Source: Achromobacter denitrificans NBRC 15125
GTDB taxonomy: Bacteria > Pseudomonadota > Gammaproteobacteria > Burkholderiales > Burkholderiaceae_B
Length of the DNA: 64,000 bases
Assembly (NCBI RefSeq): GCF_001571365.1
Contig: NZ_BCTQ01000013.1
Span: 62,001-126,000 of the forward strand
Direction of reading: 5' to 3'
Part shown: positions 53,934 through 62,027 of the stretch, in pieces
Numbering within the stretch: position 1 is the first letter of the stretch
Layout: each line of letters begins with the position of its first letter
Made by a program: the position numbers and the translations under genes
Notes under the pieces: model-generated
Database searches by the model: none
What the model saw: only the letters and a program-made list of their open reading frames with translations
Told to the model about the DNA's origin: nothing

Positions 53934-54899
53934 ATGAAGAAAGTATTGGTAGCCGGCAGCCTGGCCATCCTGGCGTTGGGAGGCGCGGTCAGCGCCCAGG
54001 CCGCCTGGCCCGAACGCCCGGTGACAATGGTGGTGCCATTCCCGCCGGGCGGCCCGACCGACCTGGTCGCGCGGGTTCTGGCCAAGCAGCTCACCGACCA
54101 GCTGGGCCAGACCGTCGTGGTGGAAAACAAGGGCGGCGCCAACGGCAACATCGGCATGCAGTATGCGGCAGCCGCCAAGCCGGACGGCTATACCGTGCTG
54201 TACAACACGTCGTCGATCGCTTTGAGCCCGAATCTCTACCGGTCGCTGGCGTTCGATCCCGTCAAGGACTTCGCGCCCGTCTCGTCCACGGCCGTCATTC
54301 CGCTGGTGCTGCTGGTGCATCCGTCGGTGCCGGCGAAGGACACCCAGGCGTTCGTGCAATACGCGCGCCAGAATCCGGGCAAGCTGTCGTATGGTTCGGC
54401 GGGCGCCGGCAACGTGACCCACCTGGGCGCCCTGCTATTGCTGCGCTCGCTGCAGATCGATGCGGTGCATGTGCCATACCGCGGCAGCGCCCCCGCCATG
54501 ACGGACCTGGTCGGCGGGCAGGTCCAGCTGATGACCAATACGCTGAACGATTCGCTCGGGTTCATCCGGGAAGGCAAGCTGCGCGCGCTGGCGGTGACCA
54601 GCGGCGCGCGCAGCGATCAATTGCCCGACGTGCCGACCGTGGCGGAGGCGGCGGTGCCCGGATTCGAGATGGGTGCCTGGCAAGGCGTCGTGGTGCCGGC
54701 CGGCACGCCGGGGCCGGTCATCGACAAACTGAACGCCGAAATCCGCCGCGCGCTGCAATCGCCCGAAATGCAGAAGCAGCTCAAGGCGCAGGGCGCGCAG
54801 GCGCTGGGCTCCACGCCGCAGGAATACGCGGCCTACATCAAAAGCGAGATCTCGCGCTGGGGCGAAGTGGTGAAGGCCGCCAACGTGAAGCTGGACTGA
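53934..54899 (+). CDS. Bug-family (TctC-like) periplasmic substrate-binding protein
   Basis: A 321-residue periplasmic receptor. It has a Sec signal peptide (MKKVLVAGSLAILALGGAVSAQA) and the family motifs RPVTMVVPFPPGGPTDLVAR and VVVENKGGANGNIGMQYA. AAGGAGACAAACC precedes the ATG. It ends the LysR-controlled unit caiB-maoC-bug. It is followed by GC-rich repeat elements that probably end the transcript. As with the other three Bug genes here, no permease partner is encoded nearby. Confidence 0.92.
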   Translation: MKKVLVAGSLAILALGGAVSAQAAWPERPVTMVVPFPPGGPTDLVARVLAKQLTDQLGQTVVVENKGGANGNIGMQYAAAAKPDGYTVLYNTSSIALSPNLYRSLAFDPVKDFAPVSSTAVIPLVLLVHPSVPAKDTQAFVQYARQNPGKLSYGSAGAGNVTHLGALLLLRSLQIDAVHVPYRGSAPAMTDLVGGQVQLMTNTLNDSLGFIREGKLRALAVTSGARSDQLPDVPTVAEAAVPGFEMGAWQGVVVPAGTPGPVIDKLNAEIRRALQSPEMQKQLKAQGAQALGSTPQEYAAYIKSEISRWGEVVKAANVKLD

Positions 54900-54918
54900 T
54901 CCCGTGCTCCCCGCGAGA

Positions 54919-54944
54919 CAGCAAGCACGCAAAGCGTGCGCGGC
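54919..54944. repeat. Intergenic hairpin repeat, copy 1
   Basis: The 26-base element (CAGCAAGCACGC, two bases, AGCGTGCGCGGC) can fold through GCACGC/GCGTGC. A near-identical copy starts exactly 110 bases downstream at 55029. It follows the bug gene stop by 20 bases. Such elements are typical intergenic repeats of this bacterial family. Confidence 0.7.
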
Positions 54945-54987
54945 CCGACTGGGCTAGGTCGCCGTCCTTCGCAAGAACAGCCGCCCC

Positions 54988-55020
54988 GCCGCCGGGCCGC
55001 CCCAAGGCGGGGCAGCCCCC
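54988..55020. terminator. GC-rich hairpins between convergent transcripts
   Basis: The gap 54900-55066 separates the rightward bug gene from the leftward tautomerase gene. In it GCCGCCCC-AAGG-CGGGGC and then GCCCCC-TC-GGGGGGC form strong stems just before repeat copy 2. They probably act as a two-way, Rho-assisted terminator; there is no T-tract. Confidence 0.45.
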
Positions 55021-55028
55021 TCGGGGGG

Positions 55029-55054
55029 CAGCAAGCACGCGCAGCGTGCGCGGC
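55029..55054. repeat. Intergenic hairpin repeat, copy 2
   Basis: Second copy of the 26-base element at 54919, differing at two loop positions (GC for AA). It ends 12 bases before the tautomerase stop codon. Confidence 0.7.
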
Positions 55055-55066
55055 GTGGGGGCCCCT

Positions 55067-55441
55067 TCAACGGCCGGCGGCCTTGGCGCTGATGCCGTTG
55101 GCCACGCCCATGTCGGTCTTGGGCACGTCGCGGATCAGCACGCGCACGTCTTCGCCCGAGATATCGATGCTGGCGCAGACGGCCTGGTTCAGCGCGGCGA
55201 TCAGGGCCGCCTTCTTGGCTTCGTCGCGGCCTTCGATCAGCGCCACGTCGACGCGCGCCATGCGCTTGCCGATTTCGCCGGCCACGATCACGTTCTCCGC
55301 GGGGACTTCCTGCAGCACGATGCGCACGCTGGGCAGCGGCGCGGCGATGCTCTCGACGACGGCGCTGGACGCCGCCTTCAGCAGCGCGGTTTTCTGGTCG
55401 GCCGAGTGGCCTTGCATGATCTGGACGTTCAAAATGGGCAT
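55067..55441 (-). CDS. Tautomerase-family protein with two fused 4-OT-like units
   Basis: A 124-residue protein, about twice the length of a 4-oxalocrotonate tautomerase subunit. The first unit begins MPILNVQIMQGHSADQKTALLKAASSAVVESI, so Pro2 becomes the N-terminal catalytic proline after Met removal. The second half (VDVALIEGRDEAKKAALIAALNQAVCASIDISGEDVRVLIRDV) repeats the fold without an exposed proline. The start at 55441 rather than 55453 is needed to expose that proline. GGAAG lies upstream. It follows proV by 109 bases on the same strand; a functional link is doubtful. The substrate is unknown. Confidence 0.85.
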   Translation of the reverse strand: MPILNVQIMQGHSADQKTALLKAASSAVVESIAAPLPSVRIVLQEVPAENVIVAGEIGKRMARVDVALIEGRDEAKKAALIAALNQAVCASIDISGEDVRVLIRDVPKTDMGVANGISAKAAGR

Positions 55442-55550
55442 GACGGCTTCCAAGGTTCCGAATAAGGACGAACCGGCCGTGGCGGCCGGTCGACCATCAT
55501 ATCCGGACTTTGCCCATGCACAGGCACAGTCCGGATACGGGTCTTCCCTG

Positions 55551-56807
55551 TCAAGCCGCCTTGTCGTGGTGCTCCAGTTCCGGCTCGGATTCCTGCGCGG
55601 CAGGCGTCTCGTCCACCGGCGCCGGCGTGTCGGCCAGGGCCGGCGTGACCAGCTCCACGACCTTCTTGCGCGACAGCATGCCGATGAACTCGTCGTCTTC
55701 GCCGGTCACGGCCACGGGCTGGTCGCTGTGGACCAGTTGGGCCAGCACTTCGCCCAGGCCCGCCGTGGCCGGCACGGAGGCCAGGTCCTCGACGTAGCGG
55801 GAAACGTCCCGCACGCCATCCGCGATGGCCTGCTCGGCCGCCTTGGCGGTCAGCACGCCGGCCAGGCGCTTGCCGTCCAGCACCGGCGCGTACTCGTAGT
55901 CCAGCGCGCGCATGCGGTCCATGGCGTGCGCGGGACGCGAGCGCATGGTCAGCGTCAGGCGCGCCGGGTTCACGGCATGCGTGGCGTTGAGCACCTTGGT
56001 GCGGTTCACGTCCTGCAGGAACGACTGCACGTAATCGTTGGCCGGGTTGAGCAGGATGTCTTCCGGCGTGCCTTCCTGCACCAGCTCGCCGTCCTTCAGG
56101 ATCGCGATGCGGTTGCCCAGGCGCAGCGCCTCGTCCAGATCGTGCGTGATGAACACGATGGTCTTGTTCAGCTTGGCCTGCAACTGCAGCAGCTGGTCCT
56201 GCATTTCGCGGCGGATCAGCGGATCCAGCGCCGAGAACGCTTCGTCCATCAGCAGGATTTCGGCATCCGTGGCCAGCGCCCGGGCCAGGCCCACGCGCTG
56301 CTGCATGCCGCCGGACAGCTGGTGCGGATACTGGTTCTCGAAACCCGACAGGCCCACCTGCTCCAGCCAGTCGCGGGCGCGCTTCTCGCGTTCGGCCCGG
56401 CCCACGCCCTGCACGGTCAGGCCGTAGGCGGCGTTGTCCAGCACGGTGCGGTGCGGAAACAGGCCGAAGCGCTGGAACACCATGCTCATCTTCTTCTGGC
56501 GGAAGATTTCCAGGTCGCGCTTGTTCAGGCTGACCACGTCCACGCCGTCGACCAGGATGTGGCCGGCGCTGGGTTCGATCAGGCGGTTGAAGTGGCGGAT
56601 CAGCGTGGACTTGCCGGAACCCGACAGGCCCATGATGACGTAGATGCTGCCCTCTTCGATGGACAGGCTGATATCGCGCAGGCCCAGCGTGTGGCCGCTT
56701 TCGGCCAGCAGCTGTTCCTTGCTCATGCCGCCCTGGGCGGCTTCCAGCCACTTCTTCGGATGCGGGCCGAAAATCTTGTAGATGTTCTTGACTTCGATCT
56801 TGCTCAT
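55551..56807 (-). CDS. proV: Glycine betaine/proline ABC transporter ATP-binding protein
   Basis: A 418-residue ATPase of the ProU/OpuA type. Walker A is GLSGSGKST, signature LSGGMQQRVGLARAL and Walker B ILLMDEAFSALD. The C-terminal 130 residues hold two CBS domains (LTLTMRSRPAHAMDRMRALDYEYAPV; ASVPATAGLGEVLAQLVHSDQPVAVTGEDDEFIGMLSR) that tune activity to ionic strength. The last 25 residues are an acidic tail. The ATG overlaps the proW stop (ATGA). It energises betaine uptake for osmoprotection. Confidence 0.93.
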   Translation of the reverse strand: MSKIEVKNIYKIFGPHPKKWLEAAQGGMSKEQLLAESGHTLGLRDISLSIEEGSIYVIMGLSGSGKSTLIRHFNRLIEPSAGHILVDGVDVVSLNKRDLEIFRQKKMSMVFQRFGLFPHRTVLDNAAYGLTVQGVGRAEREKRARDWLEQVGLSGFENQYPHQLSGGMQQRVGLARALATDAEILLMDEAFSALDPLIRREMQDQLLQLQAKLNKTIVFITHDLDEALRLGNRIAILKDGELVQEGTPEDILLNPANDYVQSFLQDVNRTKVLNATHAVNPARLTLTMRSRPAHAMDRMRALDYEYAPVLDGKRLAGVLTAKAAEQAIADGVRDVSRYVEDLASVPATAGLGEVLAQLVHSDQPVAVTGEDDEFIGMLSRKKVVELVTPALADTPAPVDETPAAQESEPELEHHDKAA

Positions 56808-57661
56808 CGCTGGCCTCCCATGCGCATGCGCTGTCCATACGATTGCGTGATCCGGTCGAACAGCACGGCCAGCACCACGATACCCAGCCCGGCCAACAAG
56901 CCGCGGCCCACTTCCAGGCGGTTGATCCCGAGCAGCACTTCATAGCCCAGGCCGCGCGCGCCGATCATCGATGCGATCACCACCATCGACAGCGCCATCA
57001 TCGTGGTCTGGTTGATGCCGGCCATGATGTTGGGCAGCGCCAGCGGCAGTTGCACGCCGAAGAGCTGCTGCCGCGGATTGGCGCCGAAGGCGCGCGAGGC
57101 TTCCAGCACTTCGCGGTCGACCAGGCGGATGCCCAGGTCGGTCAGGCGGATCAGCGGCGGCACGGCATAGATGACCGTGGCGATGATCGCGGGGATCTTG
57201 CCCAGGCCGAACAACATGACGACCGGAATCAGGTACACGAAGCTGGGCATGGTCTGCATCACGTCCAGCACCGGCAGCATGCCGGAGCGCAGCCAGTTGA
57301 TCCGCGCCATCAGCACGCCCAGCGGAATGCCGATCAGCACGGACAGGCCCGCGGCCATGATCATCAGCGCCAGGGTCTGCATGCCGGCGTCCCAGAGGCC
57401 CAGCACGCCGATCACGCACAGCAGCGCGCCCATCGCCAGGCTCAGGCCGATGCGGCGGCTCACGCCCCAGGCGATCGCGATGGTGACCGCGACCACCGCC
57501 CACCAGGGCGAGCTGCGCAGCAGCTGTTCCAGCCACACCAGCGCGTGCAGGACGGGCTGGGACAGCGTCTCCAGCGTATCCGCGTAGTTGGTGACCAAAT
57601 GATCGACGAAACCGTCGATCGCCCCCCGGACCTGCCGGGCGGGAATAATTTCAGGAAACAT
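56804..57661 (-). CDS. proW: Glycine betaine/proline ABC transporter permease
   Basis: A 285-residue permease with about six helices (WWAVVAVTIAIAWGVSRRIGLSLAMGALLCVIGVL; LALMIMAAGLSVLIGIPLGVLMARINWL and others). The coupling loop ASRAFGANPRQQLFGVQLPLALPNIMAGINQTTMMALSMVVIASMIGARGLG is the ProW signature. It lies between proX (205 bases upstream) and proV (four-base overlap), giving the order X-W-V in transcription, unlike the V-W-X order of E. coli. Confidence 0.93.
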   Translation of the reverse strand: MFPEIIPARQVRGAIDGFVDHLVTNYADTLETLSQPVLHALVWLEQLLRSSPWWAVVAVTIAIAWGVSRRIGLSLAMGALLCVIGVLGLWDAGMQTLALMIMAAGLSVLIGIPLGVLMARINWLRSGMLPVLDVMQTMPSFVYLIPVVMLFGLGKIPAIIATVIYAVPPLIRLTDLGIRLVDREVLEASRAFGANPRQQLFGVQLPLALPNIMAGINQTTMMALSMVVIASMIGARGLGYEVLLGINRLEVGRGLLAGLGIVVLAVLFDRITQSYGQRMRMGGQR

Positions 57662-57808
57662 TCGTTCTACTCCATTCTGACGCGCTCACCGCCCGGCGAG
57701 ATAGCCAGGGGGCTTCCAGGGCGGAAGCGGCCCGCCAAGCCGGCGAAGCAGGCGCGCACCGGACCGGGCGGCGATGCGCCCGGCCGGCGGCCATCCCGGC
57801 AAAGCAGC

Positions 57809-57828
57809 CCGGCCCGAGGGTGGGCCGG
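57809..57828 (-). promoter_or_regulatory. Intercistronic hairpin between proX and proW
   Basis: CCGGCCC (57809-57815) and GGGCCGG (57822-57828) make a perfect 7-bp GC stem with a 6-base loop inside the 205-base proX-proW gap. Such a hairpin could protect or partly end the proX message, so that the binding protein is made in excess over the permease. Confidence 0.4.
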
Positions 57829-57866
57829 CACGCGCCGCGAGGGCGCGCAGCCAGGTGCACGGCAGG

Positions 57867-58868
57867 TTACAGCGCGCTTTGGACGCGCCCGGCGACGTCG
57901 GCGGGGACCCACTTGGTCCAGACGTCGGGCTTGTTCTTCAGGAACCACTTGGCCACCGCGGCGGACTCGTCGCCGGTTTCTTCCATGTGGGCCAGGGTTT
58001 CGTTGATCACCGGCAGCGGCACCGACACCTTGGACAGGAATTCGGTGAGCTTGGGGGCCTCCTGCGAGAACTTGGTGTTCACGGCGGTGAAGACAGGGTT
58101 TTCGGGATAGGCGCTGGGCTCGGGGTTGGCGCACTTGGGCGCCGTCAGGCACTTGTGCTTTTCCGCGTCATAGGGCGGCATGTCCAGCTTGACCAGGTCC
58201 ATCGAACCGACCAGCGGCGTGGGTGACCAGTAGTAGAAAACGACGTTCTGCTTGCGCTTGTAGGCCGACATCAGCGCGGCCTTCTGCGCGGCGCCGGTGC
58301 CGGGCGAATACAGCGTGTAGGAGTCGTCCAGCTTCAAGGCGTGGAAGAGGTTGTTGCTGGTCACTTCGCAGCCCCAACCCGCCGGGCAACCGTAGAAGCG
58401 GCCCTTGCCGGGCTCTTCCGGATCCTTGAACTGATCCTTGAACTTCGGCAGGTCGGCCGCGGACTTCAGCTCGGGCAGGCGCTCGGCGGTATAGCGCGGG
58501 ATGTACCAGCCCTCGGCGCCCATGTAGAGGTCGCCGATGCGCTTGACCTTGCCGGTCTTCTCGGCGCGGTCCCAGGGATCGGCCACGCTGTTCAGCCAGA
58601 TCTCGGTGTTGATGTCCAGGTCGCCGCGCTCAAGCGCGGCCAGGGCGGGCAGGGTTTCGGTAGGCAGGGTTTCGGTCTTGCAACCGTAGCCCTTTTCCAT
58701 GATGAAACGTTCGACGTCGACGAGGACCAGGTTGGATTCCCAGTTCATGGCGCCGAAGTTGACTGGACGCTTGAGCTCGCATTGGGCGGCGTCGGCGGCC
58801 TGGGCCGAACCGGCAAATGCAAAGAACACGGCCGCGGCGGCCAGGGTCTTGACGGGGGTGAAACGCAT
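57867..58868 (-). CDS. proX: Glycine betaine ABC transporter substrate-binding protein
   Basis: A 333-residue periplasmic receptor of the ProX type. The signal peptide MRFTPVKTLAAAAVFFAFAGSAQA ends in a clear AQA site. The mature part has NFGAMNWESN, YGCKTETLPTETLPALAALERGDLDINTEIWLNSV, MGAEGWYIPRY and FYYWSPTPL, supplying the aromatic cage for the quaternary amine. TGGAGG precedes the ATG at 58868. It is the first gene of the proXWV-tautomerase run and has a 547-base upstream region. Confidence 0.93.
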   Translation of the reverse strand: MRFTPVKTLAAAAVFFAFAGSAQAADAAQCELKRPVNFGAMNWESNLVLVDVERFIMEKGYGCKTETLPTETLPALAALERGDLDINTEIWLNSVADPWDRAEKTGKVKRIGDLYMGAEGWYIPRYTAERLPELKSAADLPKFKDQFKDPEEPGKGRFYGCPAGWGCEVTSNNLFHALKLDDSYTLYSPGTGAAQKAALMSAYKRKQNVVFYYWSPTPLVGSMDLVKLDMPPYDAEKHKCLTAPKCANPEPSAYPENPVFTAVNTKFSQEAPKLTEFLSKVSVPLPVINETLAHMEETGDESAAVAKWFLKNKPDVWTKWVPADVAGRVQSAL

Positions 58869-59415
58869 TGGCTTTTGCCTCCATAGGTTCAGGGACACGC
58901 GCCGGGCCTGGCCCGGTGGATGCCATGGAGCTAAGGGGGTTGTGCGGAAGACGGGCAGAACCGCCAATACAAACCGACACTAGCAACAAGACCGTCCGCG
59001 AGGATGCGGGGTCTTGCAAGACAGGAGTTTCAAAAACGCGGTTTTTGAAAACCCACAGAAAGTGAACAAACTGAACGAAGAAGCCAGCATCTTAAACGAA
59101 ATTGGCGCCCAACCCAACCCCAACCCCGAACAAAACAGATACATTTCGGCGTAAAACCGTCCGGGATAACCCCGATCGACCACGGGTAAATCGCCGTTTT
59201 CCCCTAAGGAAATTCAGGTCGAAAATATAGTTACGTTCAGTTAATAATATATTCGTATTAATACATTCTGACGGTTTCAAAACACCCCGAAATAGCGCTT
59301 TTTCCCGTTTTCCGGGCCCTCAAGGGGATCTGCGCGCCCCTATTCCAGCCCCTCTCCCGACCGCCTCTTGCACGGCCGCTTTGACGGCCTCCTTGCACAG
59401 CCCTCGCGCAGGCCC
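58869..59415. promoter_or_regulatory. Long AT-rich control region upstream of proXWV
   Basis: No gene is visible in these 547 bases. 59050-59290 is strikingly AT-rich for this genome. On the minus strand TTGAAA near 59275-59280 could be a -35, followed by an inverted repeat TTAATA/TATTAA (59241-59246, 59256-59261). Closer to proX are a perfect 10-bp hairpin at 59028-59050 and a 7-bp hairpin CAAGACC/GGTCTTG (58987-59016). Osmotic control of the promoter is expected from family knowledge but not shown. Confidence 0.5.
59028..59050. terminator. Perfect AT-rich hairpin (terminator- or attenuator-like)
   Basis: TTTCAAAAAC and GTTTTTGAAA form a perfect 10-bp stem around a 3-base GCG loop. It lies 160 bases before proX in the same orientation, so it could end stray transcription or act in the proX leader. 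No long T-tract follows on either strand. Confidence 0.4.
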
Positions 59416-60675
59416 TCAGCGGCCCTCATACATATAGTCCCGCCGCCACGGATAGGCGAGATCCGCCGGCTCGTCGAGTTCGTCGGGCCGTCCGGTGGCC
59501 GGCGGCTGGGCCAGTATCTGGTGCAGCGCGATCCAGCCGTGCTCGAACGCCATGGCGCATCCGGCCAGATAGAGGCGGTACGCCCGCAGCGAGCGCTCCC
59601 CCTGTTCGCCGCCGAGGATCCGCGCCGCCTCGGGCAGCCGCGCCTCCAGGGCGTCGCTCCAGGCCCACAGGGTGCGCGCGTAGTGCGGCCGCAGGTTCTC
59701 CACGTCCACCTCTTCCAGCCCGCCGTTGGTCATGGCCTCCATGACGACGCTGATATGGGTCAGCTCGCCGCCGGGAAAGATGTACTTTTCGATGAACTCG
59801 CCCATGCCGTTGCCGAGCTCGGCGTTGTACACGCCGGCCGCGGTGATGCCGTGGTTCATGATCAGGCCGCCCGGCTTGAGCAGGCGGCGGAGCTTGGCGA
59901 AATACCCCTCCAATTGCGCCCGGCCCACGTGCTCGAACATGCCGACCGAGGCGATCTTGTCGTAAGGAAGGGATCCGTCGAGCTTCCGGTAGTCCAGCAG
60001 TTCCATGCGGACGCGTCCCGCCAGGCCCTTTTCCTCGATCAGGCGGCCGACGTGCGCGTGCTGGTTGCGCGACAGCGTGATGCCGGTGGCATCCACGCCG
60101 TAGTTTTCGGCGGCCCAGAGCAGCAGGCCGCCCCACCCCGCGCCCACGTCCAGGAAGCGCTCGCCTTCGTGCAGGCGCAGCTTGCGGCAGATGTGGTCCA
60201 GCTTGGCCTCCTGGGCCTGGGCCAGCGTCATGTCGGGCCGGCGGTAGTAGGCGCAGGAATAGACCCGGCGCGGGTCGAGCCAGAGCGCGTAGAAGTCGTC
60301 GGACAGGTCGTAATGGAATTCGATCTGCTTCGCGTCGCGCTCCACCGAGTGCCGCCAGACCGATATGACCTTGCGCACCAGTTCCGTCAGCCAGCCGCCC
60401 CGGGCCGCGTCCACCGGCGACCCCGGCATGAGCGACGCGGCGGCCGCCATGACGTCGCGCATATTGCCTTCGATATCGATGCGGCCTTCCACGTAATCCT
60501 GGCCCAGGATGCCGACGGCGCCTTCGGCCAGGTGCGCCAGCGCGGCCTTGTCGCGGGCCACGAAACGGACGCGGGGCTCCGGCGGCCCGAGCACGGTGCC
60601 ATCGGGCAGCACCAACTGGACGGCCACAGGCAAGGCCTGCAACTTGCGTTCCACCACGGCTAGCAAAGGATTCAC
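59416..60675 (-). CDS. cfa: Cyclopropane-fatty-acyl-phospholipid synthase family protein
   Basis: A 419-residue SAM-dependent enzyme that adds a methylene bridge to unsaturated fatty acids in membrane phospholipids. Motifs: FHYDLSDDFYALWLDPRRVYSCAYY, the SAM-binding FLDVGAGWGGLLLWAAENYGV, ASVGMFEHVGRAQLEGYF and HGITAAGVYN. The N-terminal 100 residues form the lipid-binding SCP2-like part. The start is a GTG at 60675 preceded by GGGGAG. It diverges from the exporter gene at 60780. It may be stress-induced along with the osmoprotectant genes, but the sequence does not show this. Confidence 0.9.
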   Translation of the reverse strand: MNPLLAVVERKLQALPVAVQLVLPDGTVLGPPEPRVRFVARDKAALAHLAEGAVGILGQDYVEGRIDIEGNMRDVMAAAASLMPGSPVDAARGGWLTELVRKVISVWRHSVERDAKQIEFHYDLSDDFYALWLDPRRVYSCAYYRRPDMTLAQAQEAKLDHICRKLRLHEGERFLDVGAGWGGLLLWAAENYGVDATGITLSRNQHAHVGRLIEEKGLAGRVRMELLDYRKLDGSLPYDKIASVGMFEHVGRAQLEGYFAKLRRLLKPGGLIMNHGITAAGVYNAELGNGMGEFIEKYIFPGGELTHISVVMEAMTNGGLEEVDVENLRPHYARTLWAWSDALEARLPEAARILGGEQGERSLRAYRLYLAGCAMAFEHGWIALHQILAQPPATGRPDELDEPADLAYPWRRDYMYEGR

Positions 60676-60732
60676 GGCTACTCCCCTGGATGCGTACGGA
60701 CGCCACCGACTTTATCGGAAAATGGCTGAAAC

Positions 60733-60760
60733 TTGCATGTAAGGTTGTGCGTGATACAGT
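60733..60760 (+). promoter_or_regulatory. Candidate promoter of the exporter gene
   Basis: TTGCAT (60733-60738) and TACAGT (60755-60760) are 16 bases apart, ending 19 bases before the ATG at 60780. If this start is right the leader is very short; the alternative ATG at 60828 would give a normal one. Confidence 0.4.
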
Positions 60761-60779
60761 CGCTGACTTGGCCCAAAAC

Positions 60780-62027
60780 ATGCAACAAACCGCATCGGGC
60801 CCTGTCCTGCGCTCCAACGCGATCCACATGCCCCCATCATCTTCCTTCCGCAGCGGTCTGCCCGGCTGGCTAATCCTCATGGGCGCGCTGACGGCCATCG
60901 GCCCGTTCGCCATCGACATGTACCTGCCCGCGTTCCCCACGATCGCGGCGAACCTGGGCGTGCCCCGCGGCGACGTCGAACGCACCCTGGCGGCCTACCT
61001 GATCGGGCTGGCGCTGGCGCAGGTGTTCTACGGCCCGATGGCCGACCGTTACGGCCGCAAGCCGCCGCTGCTGGTCGGCCTGGCGCTGTTCATGGTGGCG
61101 TCGCTGGGCTGCGCCCTGTCCGGATCGGTGGAGGCCCTGACCGGCTGGCGCGTCGTGCAGGCCATGGGCGGCGCCGCCGGCATCGTGATTCCGCGCGCGG
61201 TCATCCGCGACCACTACGAAACCCACGAAGCCGCCCGCGCCCTGTCGCTGCTGATGCTCATCATGGGCCTGGCCCCGATCCTCGCCCCGCTGATCGGCGC
61301 GCAGTTGCTGGCCATCACCAGTTGGCGCAGCCTGTTCTGGGTCATGCTGGCGGGCGGCGCGATGCTGATGGCGGCCGTGCTGAAGATCATGAAGGAGTCG
61401 CTGGCGCCCGATCGCGTGGTGCCGCTGCGCTGGGACACCATTCTGCGGAACTACCGCGGCCTCTTCGCGCACCGCGGCTTCATGGCGCACAGCCTGGCCG
61501 GCGGTTTCGGCCAGGCCGGCATGTTCGCCTACATCATCGGCTCGCCGCGCGTCTTCATCGAACTCTATGGCGTGCCGCCCCAGTACTACGGCCTGCTGTT
61601 CGGCACCAACGCCCTGTCGCTCATCGTCTGCTCGCAGATCAGCGCCCGCCTCTTGCGCACCTATACGCCGCGGCAGCTGCAGCGCCGCGCGCTGACCTCG
61701 CTGGCGTGCGCCAGCCTGGCCGCGGTGGCGTTGACGCTGGGCGGCTGGATGACGCTGCCGCTGCTGATGCTGTGCCTGATCGCCTACATGGGCAGCCAGG
61801 GCTTCGTGAACCCCAATTCCGCGGCGCTGGCGCTGGCCGAACAGGGCAAGCGGCTGGGCGCGGCATCGGCACTATTGGGGACGCTTCAATTGTCCTGCGG
61901 CGCGCTCGCCGGCTTCGCGGTCAGCGCCTGGCAGACGGACAGCGCCCTGCCCCTGACCACCACGTTGGCGGTCTGCGCCTGCCTGTCCTGGTTTTCGGGC
62001 CGCGTGGCGCAGTCGCACGTCCGCTAG
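60780..62027 (+). CDS. MFS transporter, Bcr/CflA drug-exporter family
   Basis: A protein of about 415 residues with 12 membrane helices. The first helix WLILMGALTAIGPFAIDMYLPAFPTIAANL is the Bcr/CflA hallmark, followed by MFS motif A (GPMADRYGRKPPLLVG), RVVQAMGGAAGIVIPRAVIRDHY and the second-half helices. It probably exports a drug, dipeptide or sulfonamide-like compound. The start is uncertain: ATG 60780 or 60828, neither with a clear ribosome-binding site. It diverges from cfa and is followed by the rpmB promoter region. Confidence 0.88.
   Translation: MQQTASGPVLRSNAIHMPPSSSFRSGLPGWLILMGALTAIGPFAIDMYLPAFPTIAANLGVPRGDVERTLAAYLIGLALAQVFYGPMADRYGRKPPLLVGLALFMVASLGCALSGSVEALTGWRVVQAMGGAAGIVIPRAVIRDHYETHEAARALSLLMLIMGLAPILAPLIGAQLLAITSWRSLFWVMLAGGAMLMAAVLKIMKESLAPDRVVPLRWDTILRNYRGLFAHRGFMAHSLAGGFGQAGMFAYIIGSPRVFIELYGVPPQYYGLLFGTNALSLIVCSQISARLLRTYTPRQLQRRALTSLACASLAAVALTLGGWMTLPLLMLCLIAYMGSQGFVNPNSAALALAEQGKRLGAASALLGTLQLSCGALAGFAVSAWQTDSALPLTTTLAVCACLSWFSGRVAQSHVR

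Noticed and set aside
58869-59415. A riboswitch in the leader of proX
   Set aside because: The stems present do not match any riboswitch fold I can recognise, and no conserved core motif is visible.
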